Shown: positions 25,719-33,654 of the stretch, piece after piece
Numbering within the stretch: the stretch's first letter is position 1
How the letters are laid out: each line of letters begins with the position of its first letter
Assembly (NCBI RefSeq): GCF_001294535.1
Contig: NZ_LGIC01000066.1
Location: 105,460 to 169,459 of the forward strand
DNA length: 64,000 bases
Reading direction: 5' to 3'
DNA from: Cypionkella psychrotolerans
Lineage (GTDB): Bacteria > Pseudomonadota > Alphaproteobacteria > Rhodobacterales > Rhodobacteraceae
Notes under the pieces: generated by a model
Database searches by the model: none
Told to the model about the DNA's origin: nothing
The model's input: only the letters and a program-made list of their open reading frames with translations
Translations under genes and position numbers: made by a program

Positions 25719-27077
25719 TCAAGACAGGACGCGGTGGAAGGATGCTTCGGCTTTGGTGAACAAATCGCGCTCATCAAGGCCGGGGAACTGGCCGTCGCGC
25801 CAGACGATGCGACCGTTGATCATCGTCATATCAACCGGGCGGCCGACGCCGACTTTCGGGATCAGGCTGGCCGGGTCGTGGCGGGTGCCGACATATTCCA
25901 GACGGCGGGTGTCGATGGCAAACAGATCGGCGGCCATGCCGGGGGCAAGACGGCCTAGGTCTTTCCGCCCCAGCAGATCAGCCCCGCCTTGCGTGGCGTA
26001 GCCGAGGAAGGCGCTTGGCTCCGGCACCGGATGTTTGCGGGTCGAGGCCACCAGACATTGCAGCATATAGGCCGAATGCAGGCAGTGCATCAGGTTGGAA
26101 TTGTCGTTCGAGGCCGCCCCATCGCAGCCCAGACCCACGCGCAAACCCAAAGCCTGCATCGCCGGAATATCGGTGACTTCCGCGCCGACCAGATAGACCG
26201 GCTCGGGGCAATGCGACACGCCGGTTTGGCTGGTGGCCATCTGGGCCAACTCGCTATGGGTCAATTCCCAGCAATGCGCATACCAAGTGTCCGGGCCGGA
26301 AAATCCCATCTCCTCAAGGTATTGCACGGTTCTGCGCCCCGTGCGCACCTCGATCACCGGGCTTTCGCCTTCGCCGACATGGGTGTGCAACAACACGCCT
26401 TTGTCGCGGGCGAGGCGCACGGATTCTTCAAACGTATCCTTATAGCAATTCACCGGCTGGCAGGGTGCCACCGCGACTTGGCGCATACTGAACGGGCCAG
26501 CGTCGTGGTAAGTATCAATCAGCCGCTCACAATCGCCGATGAATTGCGCGGTCGTCTCCAACATCTCATCCGGGATCGTGCTGCCTTCGGATTTCGGCAG
26601 TGTATTGCCACCGCGTCCGGCATGAAAGCGGATGCCGAGCAGGTCTGCGGCCTCAAACTGCCGATCGACGATGCGCGACCCGGCATGGCGGGGGAAGTTG
26701 TATTGGTGGTCAAACGCCGTGGTGCAGCCGTTTTTGATCAGTTCCGCCAAGGCCACCACCGAGGAATGATAAAACTGATCCTCGGTCAGCCGCGAAAATA
26801 TCGGATAGATCAGGTCAAGCCATTCGATCACTGACAGTTTCGTCCAATCCAGATCGGCGCGGTTGCGGATAAAGCATTGAAAGAAATGGTGATGGGTGTT
26901 GATCAGACCGGGATAAATGAACCAGCCCGAGGCGTCGATGACTTCCGCGCCGGGGGCGGTCAGGTTCGGCCCGATGGCGGCAATCTGCTTGCCCGTGATC
27001 AGCATATCTTGGCCCGACAGCACCAAATTGCTGGCCGAAGGCACAATCGCGGCGCAGTTTTTCAGCAGATACGCCAT
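25719..27077 (-). CDS. Amidohydrolase, 8-oxoguanine deaminase type
   Basis: 452 residues of the amidohydrolase superfamily with the metal-binding THHHF (H-x-H) near residue 63, HTHVGEG, the His in SHCPEP, and the catalytic Asp in GLGCDGAASNDNSN. NFPRHAG and VAPCQPVN are typical of the 8-oxoguanine deaminase/atrazine chlorohydrolase-like branch. The expected reaction is deamination of 8-oxoguanine to urate, which would feed the ureide pathway encoded at 8.7-12 kb. ATG 27077 overlaps the GST stop by one base. S-triazine-type substrates are an alternative. Confidence 0.85.
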   Translation of the reverse strand: MAYLLKNCAAIVPSASNLVLSGQDMLITGKQIAAIGPNLTAPGAEVIDASGWFIYPGLINTHHHFFQCFIRNRADLDWTKLSVIEWLDLIYPIFSRLTEDQFYHSSVVALAELIKNGCTTAFDHQYNFPRHAGSRIVDRQFEAADLLGIRFHAGRGGNTLPKSEGSTIPDEMLETTAQFIGDCERLIDTYHDAGPFSMRQVAVAPCQPVNCYKDTFEESVRLARDKGVLLHTHVGEGESPVIEVRTGRRTVQYLEEMGFSGPDTWYAHCWELTHSELAQMATSQTGVSHCPEPVYLVGAEVTDIPAMQALGLRVGLGCDGAASNDNSNLMHCLHSAYMLQCLVASTRKHPVPEPSAFLGYATQGGADLLGRKDLGRLAPGMAADLFAIDTRRLEYVGTRHDPASLIPKVGVGRPVDMTMINGRIVWRDGQFPGLDERDLFTKAEASFHRVLS

Positions 27078-27742
27078 CACAAATCCTCAAGCGCGGGCAC
27101 GGCTTCGGGGGCGGGTTTTAATTCGTGCAGGCGGTGGATGCCGGGCATCTCGATGAACCCCGGCAGCGCGCGCAGCGCACGCGACCACAGGCGGATTGCG
27201 GGGTAATCGTCCAGCGTCACCCCACCATCCGGGGCCAAAGCGACATTCGGGAAACAGGCGATATCGGCAATCGTCGGCGCGTCACCCTCAAGGAATATCC
27301 GCCCCGCGAAACGCGCTTCGGTCATATGCGCTTCGAGTTCGCGCAGACACTCCACCCCTGCCCTGCGGAACGCATCAATATCGCCGGGATAAATCAGCAT
27401 GTCATGCAGCCGCGCCATGCCCAGACTGGCCCCCAGCCGCGCCGAAAACGCCAGCCAGTTCTGCACTTTTGCAGCCCGCGCCGGGGTGCTGTCGCCCAGC
27501 CAAGCCCGCCCCGAGGCTTGCGCCAGATAGACCAGCATCGCGGTGCTTTCGGTCAGCATCAGATCGCCATCAACCAAAACCGGCAGCGTGCCCGCCGGAT
27601 TGAGGTTGCGGAACGCCAGTGCGCGGTGTTCGCGCCCCGGATGAAAGTCGACGGCCACGAGGTCTAACTTCACCCCCAGCAGCGCCGCCATCAGCCGGAT
27701 TTTGTAGCAGCTGGCGGAGAGGACATAATCATACAGCTTCAT
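27077..27742 (-). CDS. Glutathione S-transferase family protein
   Basis: 221 residues. The N-terminal thioredoxin-like domain has MKLYDYVLSASCYKIRLMAALL with Ser/Cys at the catalytic position, NPAGTLPVLVDGD with the cis-Pro, and LTESTAMLVYLA (Glu-Ser glutathione contact). The C-terminal helical domain includes APTIADIACFP, the GST N-capping box. It lies between the amidohydrolase and oxygenase genes with single-base and ATGA overlaps, so it belongs to the same pathway. Its role (glutathione conjugation or isomerisation of an intermediate) is unknown. Confidence 0.9.
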   Translation of the reverse strand: MKLYDYVLSASCYKIRLMAALLGVKLDLVAVDFHPGREHRALAFRNLNPAGTLPVLVDGDLMLTESTAMLVYLAQASGRAWLGDSTPARAAKVQNWLAFSARLGASLGMARLHDMLIYPGDIDAFRRAGVECLRELEAHMTEARFAGRIFLEGDAPTIADIACFPNVALAPDGGVTLDDYPAIRLWSRALRALPGFIEMPGIHRLHELKPAPEAVPALEDL

Positions 27743-28584
27743 GCCGCCACCATCTGCGCGCCGTAGGTCAGCCCCTTGCGTTTCAACCAGCGCCGATAGG
27801 CGATCGAGGTCATATCCGCCTGCGTCGGGATTTCCTTGCCGGGATCCAAAGGCAACAACCGTGGAATCTGGTTCTCCAGAATCGAGCGGTCCTGCAGGAA
27901 GATCATCTGCTGAAACTGGATCAGATCGGCCTGCGGCGTGGCATCATCAAACAACGCCATCCACGGCCAGACCTCACACAATTCCTCGGTCAGAGGCTGC
28001 ACAAAAATCCCGATCACATCCCATGCGTCAGGCTTGTTCGGGCAGGTTTTATACAGCACCGCAGCGGTGGGCGCGGCGACACGATACATATATTCCGTCA
28101 CAATGCCGCCCGACGCCGATTTCGCGGCCTGCGGTTGATAGAAATGCACCTTGGTCGCCCAAACCTCGTCACTGTCCTCGCGGATTTGCACCTCATAGCG
28201 GCCAACTTCGGTATGCGGCTCGGCCCCCAGAACATCGGTATGCACAAAGGGAAAGTGGGCGATATCAAGGAAATTCTCTACCGCCCGCAATGGCGAGCAT
28301 TTCACCCGCACCACGCCGCAATCCACCAAGCGCCGCCCCGGTTGATCGGCCTCGGGGATCGGAAACAGATCATGCGCGGGCGTGCCGAGGCAGGCCCAGA
28401 CATGGCCGTAGCGCAAGCACACCGCCAGCGCCGACCCATCGGCGCGCTGCACCACAATCTCACCAGCGTCCAAAAACACCGCAATATCGCTGCCCAAAAG
28501 CTGGGTTTGTCGCCCCGGCCACGCACCCACCTGTGCTGCCATCGCCACCGGATACCATTCGTTCAGAACCGCCTGCGCGATCAT
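27739..28584 (-). CDS. Rieske-oxygenase catalytic subunit lacking a functional Rieske cluster domain
   Basis: 281 residues. The catalytic half is typical of VanA-type oxygenases: ENFLDIAHFPFVH gives Asn104, Asp107, His110 and His115, and FLQDRSILENQ gives Asp232, forming a complete 2-His-1-carboxylate iron site. The N-terminal part still looks like a Rieske-domain edge (LNEWYPVAM, RYGHVWACLG) but has no C-x-H...C-x2-H loops: the segment joining them is missing. The Rieske cluster is evidently supplied by the adjacent gene at 28581-29192, coupled by ATGA. A purine-type substrate is inferred from the operon. The electron-donor reductase is not seen. Confidence 0.82.
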   Translation of the reverse strand: MIAQAVLNEWYPVAMAAQVGAWPGRQTQLLGSDIAVFLDAGEIVVQRADGSALAVCLRYGHVWACLGTPAHDLFPIPEADQPGRRLVDCGVVRVKCSPLRAVENFLDIAHFPFVHTDVLGAEPHTEVGRYEVQIREDSDEVWATKVHFYQPQAAKSASGGIVTEYMYRVAAPTAAVLYKTCPNKPDAWDVIGIFVQPLTEELCEVWPWMALFDDATPQADLIQFQQMIFLQDRSILENQIPRLLPLDPGKEIPTQADMTSIAYRRWLKRKGLTYGAQMVAA

Positions 28585-29192
28585 GCCAAAACCCCTTCTT
28601 CCACCAAGCGACGCACTCCGTCCAGCCAGCGCGACAGGCGCACCCGGTCGCCCGCGCCCAAGCCGTGCAGCGTGACCGATGCGCCGCGATCTTGCACCAC
28701 CAAAGCCACTGCAGCGCCCTCAACCTGCCCGCGCCAAACCGCGCCATGCTGCACAAACCCCGGCAAGCCCCGCGTCAGCGCCGCAACATCGGCCTGCACC
28801 GTGACCGAGCGCACCGCCACCAGCCCACTCAGATCCGGCAGCACAACTTCGGTCCCCGCAGGCGCAACCCAGATCACGCCGTCCGCTTCAACGCAGGCAT
28901 AGACCTCGGCCTTGATCGCGGCGGGCGGCACCATCGCCGGATGCGCCGGGATCTTGCTGCAGGCCCCGTCGGTGCCATAAGTCCAGCCGTGATAGATGCA
29001 GCTGAGCGTCTCACCGCGCACAAAACCATGCGACAGCCGCATCCCGCGATGCGGGCAACGATCATTCCACGCCGACAGCCGCCCAGTGGCAGAGCGCCAG
29101 ATCGCCAGCTCCGCCCCCTGCCAGCTGCCCGCCATCACCACGCCCAATGGCAAATCCTGCGACAAGCCATTCGCAACCCACATCCCCGACAT
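28581..29192 (-). CDS. Stand-alone Rieske [2Fe-2S] protein, partner of the split oxygenase
   Basis: 203 residues. The cluster motif is complete: RCPHRG (Cys46, His48) and SCIYHGW (Cys65, His68), with YGTDGACSKIP following as in ring-hydroxylating oxygenases rather than small NirD-like ferredoxins. A C-terminal ~85-residue extension (from about residue 118) has no motif I recognise. ATG 29192 is chosen because GGGGACG lies just before it; TTG 29213 and ATG 29183 are alternatives. It is the first gene of the overlapping run that continues through the oxygenase, GST, amidohydrolase and importer. Confidence 0.82.
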   Translation of the reverse strand: MSGMWVANGLSQDLPLGVVMAGSWQGAELAIWRSATGRLSAWNDRCPHRGMRLSHGFVRGETLSCIYHGWTYGTDGACSKIPAHPAMVPPAAIKAEVYACVEADGVIWVAPAGTEVVLPDLSGLVAVRSVTVQADVAALTRGLPGFVQHGAVWRGQVEGAAVALVVQDRGASVTLHGLGAGDRVRLSRWLDGVRRLVEEGVLA

Positions 29193-29323
29193 TATCGTCC
29201 CCACAATCCCCAACCAAACCTTGCGGCCCCGCGCGAAAACCGAAAGCCCGAAACCCGTTCTCGCACAAAGCCACCGCAGCAGATGCCGAAAATTTCGGCG
29301 CCATCCTCACATATGATCATAAG

Positions 29324-29653
29324 TTAATCCGCTATCGAAGCGAAATCGTTAAGATTTTGCAACGCGGTCGGTGTCCGATCAATCCGCTCGACCCAAACCT
29401 CTTGCGGGCCAAGGCTACAGCCCAATGCCATTGCATCCAGCAGGTCGGGCAGGCCAGTCACCACCAGATCGATGCGGTCAGCCTCCTGCCGCAAAATCGC
29501 CCCGCGCAGACCCAAACGGCGGGCATGCCGCGCGATCCATGTGGCGAAGATCGGTGCCCCAACGTCGCCCAGAACGACAAAGCTCTGGCTTTGCTCAATC
29601 ATAGGGTCGTCGGCAGAATCGCGGTCGGGATCGCGGGTGGTAGTGTGATCCAT
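29324..29653 (-). CDS. Small acylphosphatase-like protein
   Basis: 109 residues. The core VVLGDVGAPIFATWIARHARRLGLRGAILRQ followed by DRIDLVVTGLPDLLDAM and a GPQEVWVERID end follows the beta-alpha-beta plan of acylphosphatases. However, the phosphate-binding loop (usually G-x-V-Q-G-V-x-F-R) reads GDVGAPIFATW and lacks the catalytic Arg and possibly the Asn, so the activity is doubtful. The start is uncertain (ATG 29653 with weak GAGG, or ATG 29602). It lies upstream of the Rieske genes on the same strand, 131 bp away. Confidence 0.55.
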   Translation of the reverse strand: MDHTTTRDPDRDSADDPMIEQSQSFVVLGDVGAPIFATWIARHARRLGLRGAILRQEADRIDLVVTGLPDLLDAMALGCSLGPQEVWVERIDRTPTALQNLNDFASIAD

Positions 29654-29806
29654 CGCGGCCTCGGGCTTGGGATTCGTCCTAGACTGGCAGGCCCGCGCCA
29701 AGCTGTCCAGAGCGGTCGAAGCGCCGACGAGGCCGATTGCCCTGCCCCGCAGCCCGCGTTAGGTAGGCCCATCCCTGCTTCCGACTCTCCGCTGAAAGCC
29801 GCTCTG

Positions 29807-30874
29807 TTGCCGCAGACCCCGCCCCCGTCAAACCGCCGCGCGCAGGTGCTGCAATGGGCAGCGCTCGCCTTGCTGTCCGCGCTGATCACTGCGGGGTTTG
29901 AGGCGCTGCACCTACCCGCAGCCCTGCTGCTGGGGCCAATGATCGCAGCGATTATGCTCGCGCTGCGTGGATTTAGCATCACCCTGCCTGGCCCCGCGAT
30001 GACGGCGGCACAGGGCATCGTCGGGCTGATGGTGGCGACGATCCTGCCGATTTCGATGATGACCGAGGTGGCGGCCCAATGGCCCATCGTGTTGGCCGGC
30101 ACACTTTCGACCATTGCGGCCTCGGCGCTGCTGGGCTGGCTGCTGGCACGCTCTGGCGCACTTCCGGGCACCACGGCAATCTGGGGTTCATCGCCGGGGG
30201 CGGCCTCGGCCATGGTGTTGCTGTCTGGGGCGTATGGCGCGGACATCCGCCTTGTCGCCTTCATGCAATACCTACGCGTCGCCTGTGTCGCGGTGGTGGC
30301 CACCGTGGTGGCACGGCTGTTTGGCGTGGCGGGCGAGCCTGCGCCCATCATCATCTGGTTTCCGGAGATGCCCGCGTTGGGCATCGCGCAGACCTTGGCC
30401 CTCGCCGTGGTTCTGGCCTTTGTCGGCCAAAGATTGCGCCTGCCCGGAGCAACTTTCCTGCTGCCCATCGGCACGGGAATGCTGCTGATGCAGACCGGAT
30501 GGATGCAGATTTACCTGCCACCGTGGCTGCTGGCGCTGACCTATGCCGCGATCGGTTGGGCGATTGGCCTGCGCTTTACCCCAGCCACTTTGGGCCATGC
30601 GCTGCGGGCCTTCCCACGGGTGTTCGCCTCGATCATGGCCTTGATCGCGGTCTGCGGTGGGGCAGCCTGGGTCTTGGTGCAGTTTGCCGGGATTGATCCC
30701 CTGACAGCTTATCTCGCCACCAGCCCCGGAGGGATGGATTCGGTGGCCATCATCGCCGCCTCTACCCCGGTTGATGTGGCTTTCGTGATGACGATGCACA
30801 TGGCGCGGTTTTTGCTGATCCTGCTGCTTGGCCCGATCTTGGCACGCTGGTTGTCGCGCCCGAAAGGGTTTTAG
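29807..30874 (+). CDS. AbrB family membrane protein
   Basis: About 355 residues with roughly 10 hydrophobic helices. The pattern LHLPAALLLGPMIAAIML, then GSSPGAASAMVLLSGAYGADIRLVAFMQYLRV in the first half and TSPGGMDSVAIIAASTPVDVAFVMTMHMARF in the second, is the duplicated AbrB (DUF) family signature; these proteins are often annotated as ammonia monooxygenase-like or AbrB permeases. The start is not clear: no ATG lies in the right place. TTG 29807 gives the usual length and GTG 29645 would overlap the divergent small gene. Transport substrate unknown. Confidence 0.8.
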   Translation: MPQTPPPSNRRAQVLQWAALALLSALITAGFEALHLPAALLLGPMIAAIMLALRGFSITLPGPAMTAAQGIVGLMVATILPISMMTEVAAQWPIVLAGTLSTIAASALLGWLLARSGALPGTTAIWGSSPGAASAMVLLSGAYGADIRLVAFMQYLRVACVAVVATVVARLFGVAGEPAPIIIWFPEMPALGIAQTLALAVVLAFVGQRLRLPGATFLLPIGTGMLLMQTGWMQIYLPPWLLALTYAAIGWAIGLRFTPATLGHALRAFPRVFASIMALIAVCGGAAWVLVQFAGIDPLTAYLATSPGGMDSVAIIAASTPVDVAFVMTMHMARFLLILLLGPILARWLSRPKGF

Positions 30875-30882
30875 CCCCCGTT

Positions 30883-31950
30883 TCAGGCCAACACGATCAC
30901 ATCTTGGCCGCGGAACCGCAGCGCCACCTCTGCCCCCAAGGGCGGCGGCGGTGCATCAGGACGGTTGAACAGATCAAGCGAGATCGCCCCCGCCGCCGTC
31001 TCGGCCTTGACCCGGATCACCGCGCCGAGGAATTGCACCGCCGCAATCCGCGCGGGCAGCGCAAAATCGCCCCGGCTGATCTGGTCGGCATCCGCCTCCA
31101 GATGCACCACTTCAGGGCGCAGGGCCAATCCCACCGTCGCGCCCGCTTGCGCCGAAATCGCTTGGGGAAGGCGCAAGGGCTGGCCCTGCACCGTCACCTC
31201 ACCGCCCGCCGGATTGGTGACAATGGCATCCAACGTGTTCAAGGTGCCGACAAACTGCGCCACAAACCGGGTTTTCGGATGGTTATAAATCTCAAACGGC
31301 GCGCCAACCTGCTCGGCCCGTCCACCATTCATCACCACAACCCGATCTGACATCGATAGGGCTTCTTCCTGATCATGTGTGACGAAAATCGTGGTGATGC
31401 CCAGCTTGCGCTGAATATCGCGGATTTCCGCCCGCAAACTGACCCGGATCTTCGCATCCAGCGCAGAGAGCGGCTCATCCAACAACAACACCCGAGGACG
31501 CGGAGCCAAAGCCCGCGCCAAAGCCACCCGCTGCTGCTGCCCGCCGGAAAGCTGGAACGGATAGCGCGCGCCCATCTCGGGCAGGCCAATCAGCGCCAGC
31601 ATCTCGGCCACCCGCGCAATGATCTCCTTGGCCGACACCCCGGCAATCTTCAAGCCAAAGCCGACATTCTGCGCCACCGTCAGGTTTGGAAACAGCGCAT
31701 AAGCCTGAAACACCATGCCAATATTGCGCTGATTGGGCCGCAGGTGCGTCACATCCTGCCCGTCGATCTTGATCGCCCCATGGGTAGGCGTTTCAAACCC
31801 CGCCACCATCCGCAAAACCGTGGTTTTCCCGCAGCCAGAAGGGCCCAAAAGCGAAACAAACTCGCCCTTCGCCACGCCAAGATCAAACGATTTCACCACT
31901 TGGTTCGCGCCAAAGGATTTTTGCAGCGCGGAAAGGTCCAGATAAGCCAT
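30883..31950 (-). CDS. ABC transporter ATP-binding protein, Fbp/PotA type
   Basis: 355 residues. Walker A GPSGCGKTT, Q-loop VFQAYALFP, signature [15 protein letters not shown], Walker B VLLLDEPLSALDA and H-loop FVTHDQEEALS, plus a C-terminal TOBE domain (about 270-350). This is the PotA/FbpC/PhnT-like family of spermidine, iron and aminoethylphosphonate importers. ATG 31950 overlaps the second permease stop by one base. It is the last gene of an operon whose promoter region carries PHO-box-like repeats, so phosphorus-compound import is plausible. Confidence 0.9.
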   Translation of the reverse strand: MAYLDLSALQKSFGANQVVKSFDLGVAKGEFVSLLGPSGCGKTTVLRMVAGFETPTHGAIKIDGQDVTHLRPNQRNIGMVFQAYALFPNLTVAQNVGFGLKIAGVSAKEIIARVAEMLALIGLPEMGARYPFQLSGGQQQRVALARALAPRPRVLLLDEPLSALDAKIRVSLRAEIRDIQRKLGITTIFVTHDQEEALSMSDRVVVMNGGRAEQVGAPFEIYNHPKTRFVAQFVGTLNTLDAIVTNPAGGEVTVQGQPLRLPQAISAQAGATVGLALRPEVVHLEADADQISRGDFALPARIAAVQFLGAVIRVKAETAAGAISLDLFNRPDAPPPPLGAEVALRFRGQDVIVLA

Positions 31951-32732
31951 CAGCGCGGCATCCTTGTGTGTTTGGAGAATTTGGTGGCCAACTGGATCAG
32001 CATCATGCAGGCCCAGGTCAAAGCGAAGGTCATCACGGCCAAAGCCGCCGGTTCATAGGCTTTGTTGCCGCCCGCCCAGACCAGATATGGCCCAAACGCA
32101 GGCCGATCCAGCAGCGCCGCAAAGACATATTCGCCGATCACGATGGCAAAGGTCAAAAACGCCCCCGACAGCACCGCCACCAGCACATTCGGCAAGATCA
32201 CCTTTGCCAGAACGGTAATCCAACCCGCGCCAAGGCTCTGCGCCGCTTCAGTCAGCGTGCGCAGATCAATCGCCGCGAGGCCCGTATCGACGGCACGGTA
32301 CATATAGGGCAGCGCCAGCACCGCATAGCCACACATCAGCAGGAAATCGGTGCCCAAGGTCGTACCCGTCAGCGGCAACCAACTGGAAGTATTGAACAAA
32401 CGGATATAGCCGAACACGATCACAATCGGCGGGATCACCAAGGGCAGCAGGGTGATGAACTCCATGAATGGGCGCAGACGCGGCAGTTTCAGCCGCACCC
32501 AGAACACCGTCGGCACCACCACCAGCACGCCAAACACAATCGTCAGACACGCCATCACCACCGAATAGCCAAAGGTCGCCTGAAACTGCGGATCGCCCAT
32601 GACGGACCGATACGCGTCCAAAGAATACTCGCCCCGCCGCATCTTCAGCGAGAATTCCAGCATCCCCACCAGCGGCAGGAAGAAATACACCACACCAACC
32701 GCAATCGCGGCCCATGACAGGATACGCTTCAT
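31950..32732 (-). CDS. ABC transporter permease 2 (PotC-like)
   Basis: 260 residues, with an N-terminal anchor helix (ILSWAAIAVGVVYFFLPLVGMLEFSL) and about six membrane spans. The coupling loop EAAQSLGAGWITVLAKVILPNV is the canonical EAA motif (E-A-A-x3-G-x9-I-x-L-P). It starts at ATG 32732, overlapping the first permease by ATGA. It is the second membrane half of the importer, whose substrate-binding protein is encoded upstream. Confidence 0.9.
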   Translation of the reverse strand: MKRILSWAAIAVGVVYFFLPLVGMLEFSLKMRRGEYSLDAYRSVMGDPQFQATFGYSVVMACLTIVFGVLVVVPTVFWVRLKLPRLRPFMEFITLLPLVIPPIVIVFGYIRLFNTSSWLPLTGTTLGTDFLLMCGYAVLALPYMYRAVDTGLAAIDLRTLTEAAQSLGAGWITVLAKVILPNVLVAVLSGAFLTFAIVIGEYVFAALLDRPAFGPYLVWAGGNKAYEPAALAVMTFALTWACMMLIQLATKFSKHTRMPR

Positions 32733-33595
32733 TTGATCCACCTCTCGGCGCGGGTCCGCATCACCACATAGACGCCGTTGGAAATGCCGGTGATCACGAT
32801 CATGCCAAAGGCCAGCGCATAGCCCAAATGCGGGTCTTGCAGCACATCGCCGCGAATTTGGTTGAACAGCAGGATCGGCGCGATCGACAAAAGCGACCCC
32901 GTCAAGGCAATCGCCGTCGCCACCGCGCCAAAGGCATTGGCGAACAAAAGCGCCAGCGTCCCCAGCAGCGACGGCCCCAACACAGGCAGCGCTACCATAC
33001 GCCAATACTGGCCCCCGGTTGCGCCCAAAACCTCTGCCGCCTCGCGCCATTCGCGTTTCAGCCCGTCAATCGCGGGGGTGATGATCAGCACCATCAGCGG
33101 GATCTGGAAGAACACATAGGCCGCGACCAGCCCCCAGAAGCTGATCATATTGAAGCCCAAAGCGTAGATATTGACGCCAAACCAATCGCGCAGCAGCAGC
33201 GTCACAAACCCCACCCGGCCCAAAGTCGCCACATAGGCAAAGGCCAACGGCACCCCAGCGAAATTCGAAGTCACCCCCGAAAACGTCATCACAATGCCGC
33301 GCAGCCAAGCGGGCAAGCCGCCCAAAACCACCGCCAAGGCAATCGCAAACCCCAAAGCGCAGCCGATCAGGGCCGAGGCAAAGCTCAGCCGGATCGACAA
33401 CCAGAAGGCATTGATAATCTCGGGCGTGAAGAGATTGAAAATGTTTTTCAGCGTAAAGCCGCCCGCGTCATCGACAAACGCCCCCGCCACGATGTTCGCG
33501 GTGGGCATCAGCAAAAACAGCAGCGCGAACAGCAAAAATGGCAGCACCCCCAGGACGTTCCACGGCAGGGCACGCCAAAGGCGAGAGCTTCTCAT
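32729..33595 (-). CDS. ABC transporter permease 1 (PotB-like)
   Basis: 288 residues with six membrane spans and EAAEVLGATGGQYWRMVALPVLGP, the EAA coupling motif. It is separated from the binding-protein gene by a 59-bp gap holding a terminator-like hairpin, so it is probably expressed at a lower level than that gene. Confidence 0.9.
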   Translation of the reverse strand: MRSSRLWRALPWNVLGVLPFLLFALLFLLMPTANIVAGAFVDDAGGFTLKNIFNLFTPEIINAFWLSIRLSFASALIGCALGFAIALAVVLGGLPAWLRGIVMTFSGVTSNFAGVPLAFAYVATLGRVGFVTLLLRDWFGVNIYALGFNMISFWGLVAAYVFFQIPLMVLIITPAIDGLKREWREAAEVLGATGGQYWRMVALPVLGPSLLGTLALLFANAFGAVATAIALTGSLLSIAPILLFNQIRGDVLQDPHLGYALAFGMIVITGISNGVYVVMRTRAERWIK

Positions 33596-33607
33596 CTATC
33601 TGATCCT

Positions 33608-33646
33608 AAAAAGAAACCCGCCCCCAACCAACAGGCCGAGGGCGGG
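33608..33646 (-). terminator. Hairpin/T-tract between binding protein and permease genes
   Basis: On the minus strand, CCCGCCC (33646-33640) and GGGCGGG (33623-33617) pair, then TTTCTTTTTA follows. It lies right after the binding-protein stop and should act as a partial terminator that keeps binding protein in excess over permease. Confidence 0.65.
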
Positions 33647-33654
33647 CAAAGGGT

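Noticed and set aside
29147..29806. Long N-terminal extension of the AbrB gene reaching 29147
   Set aside because: Low-complexity Pro/Arg-rich translation typical of an antisense reading of the Rieske genes, and far longer than the family.
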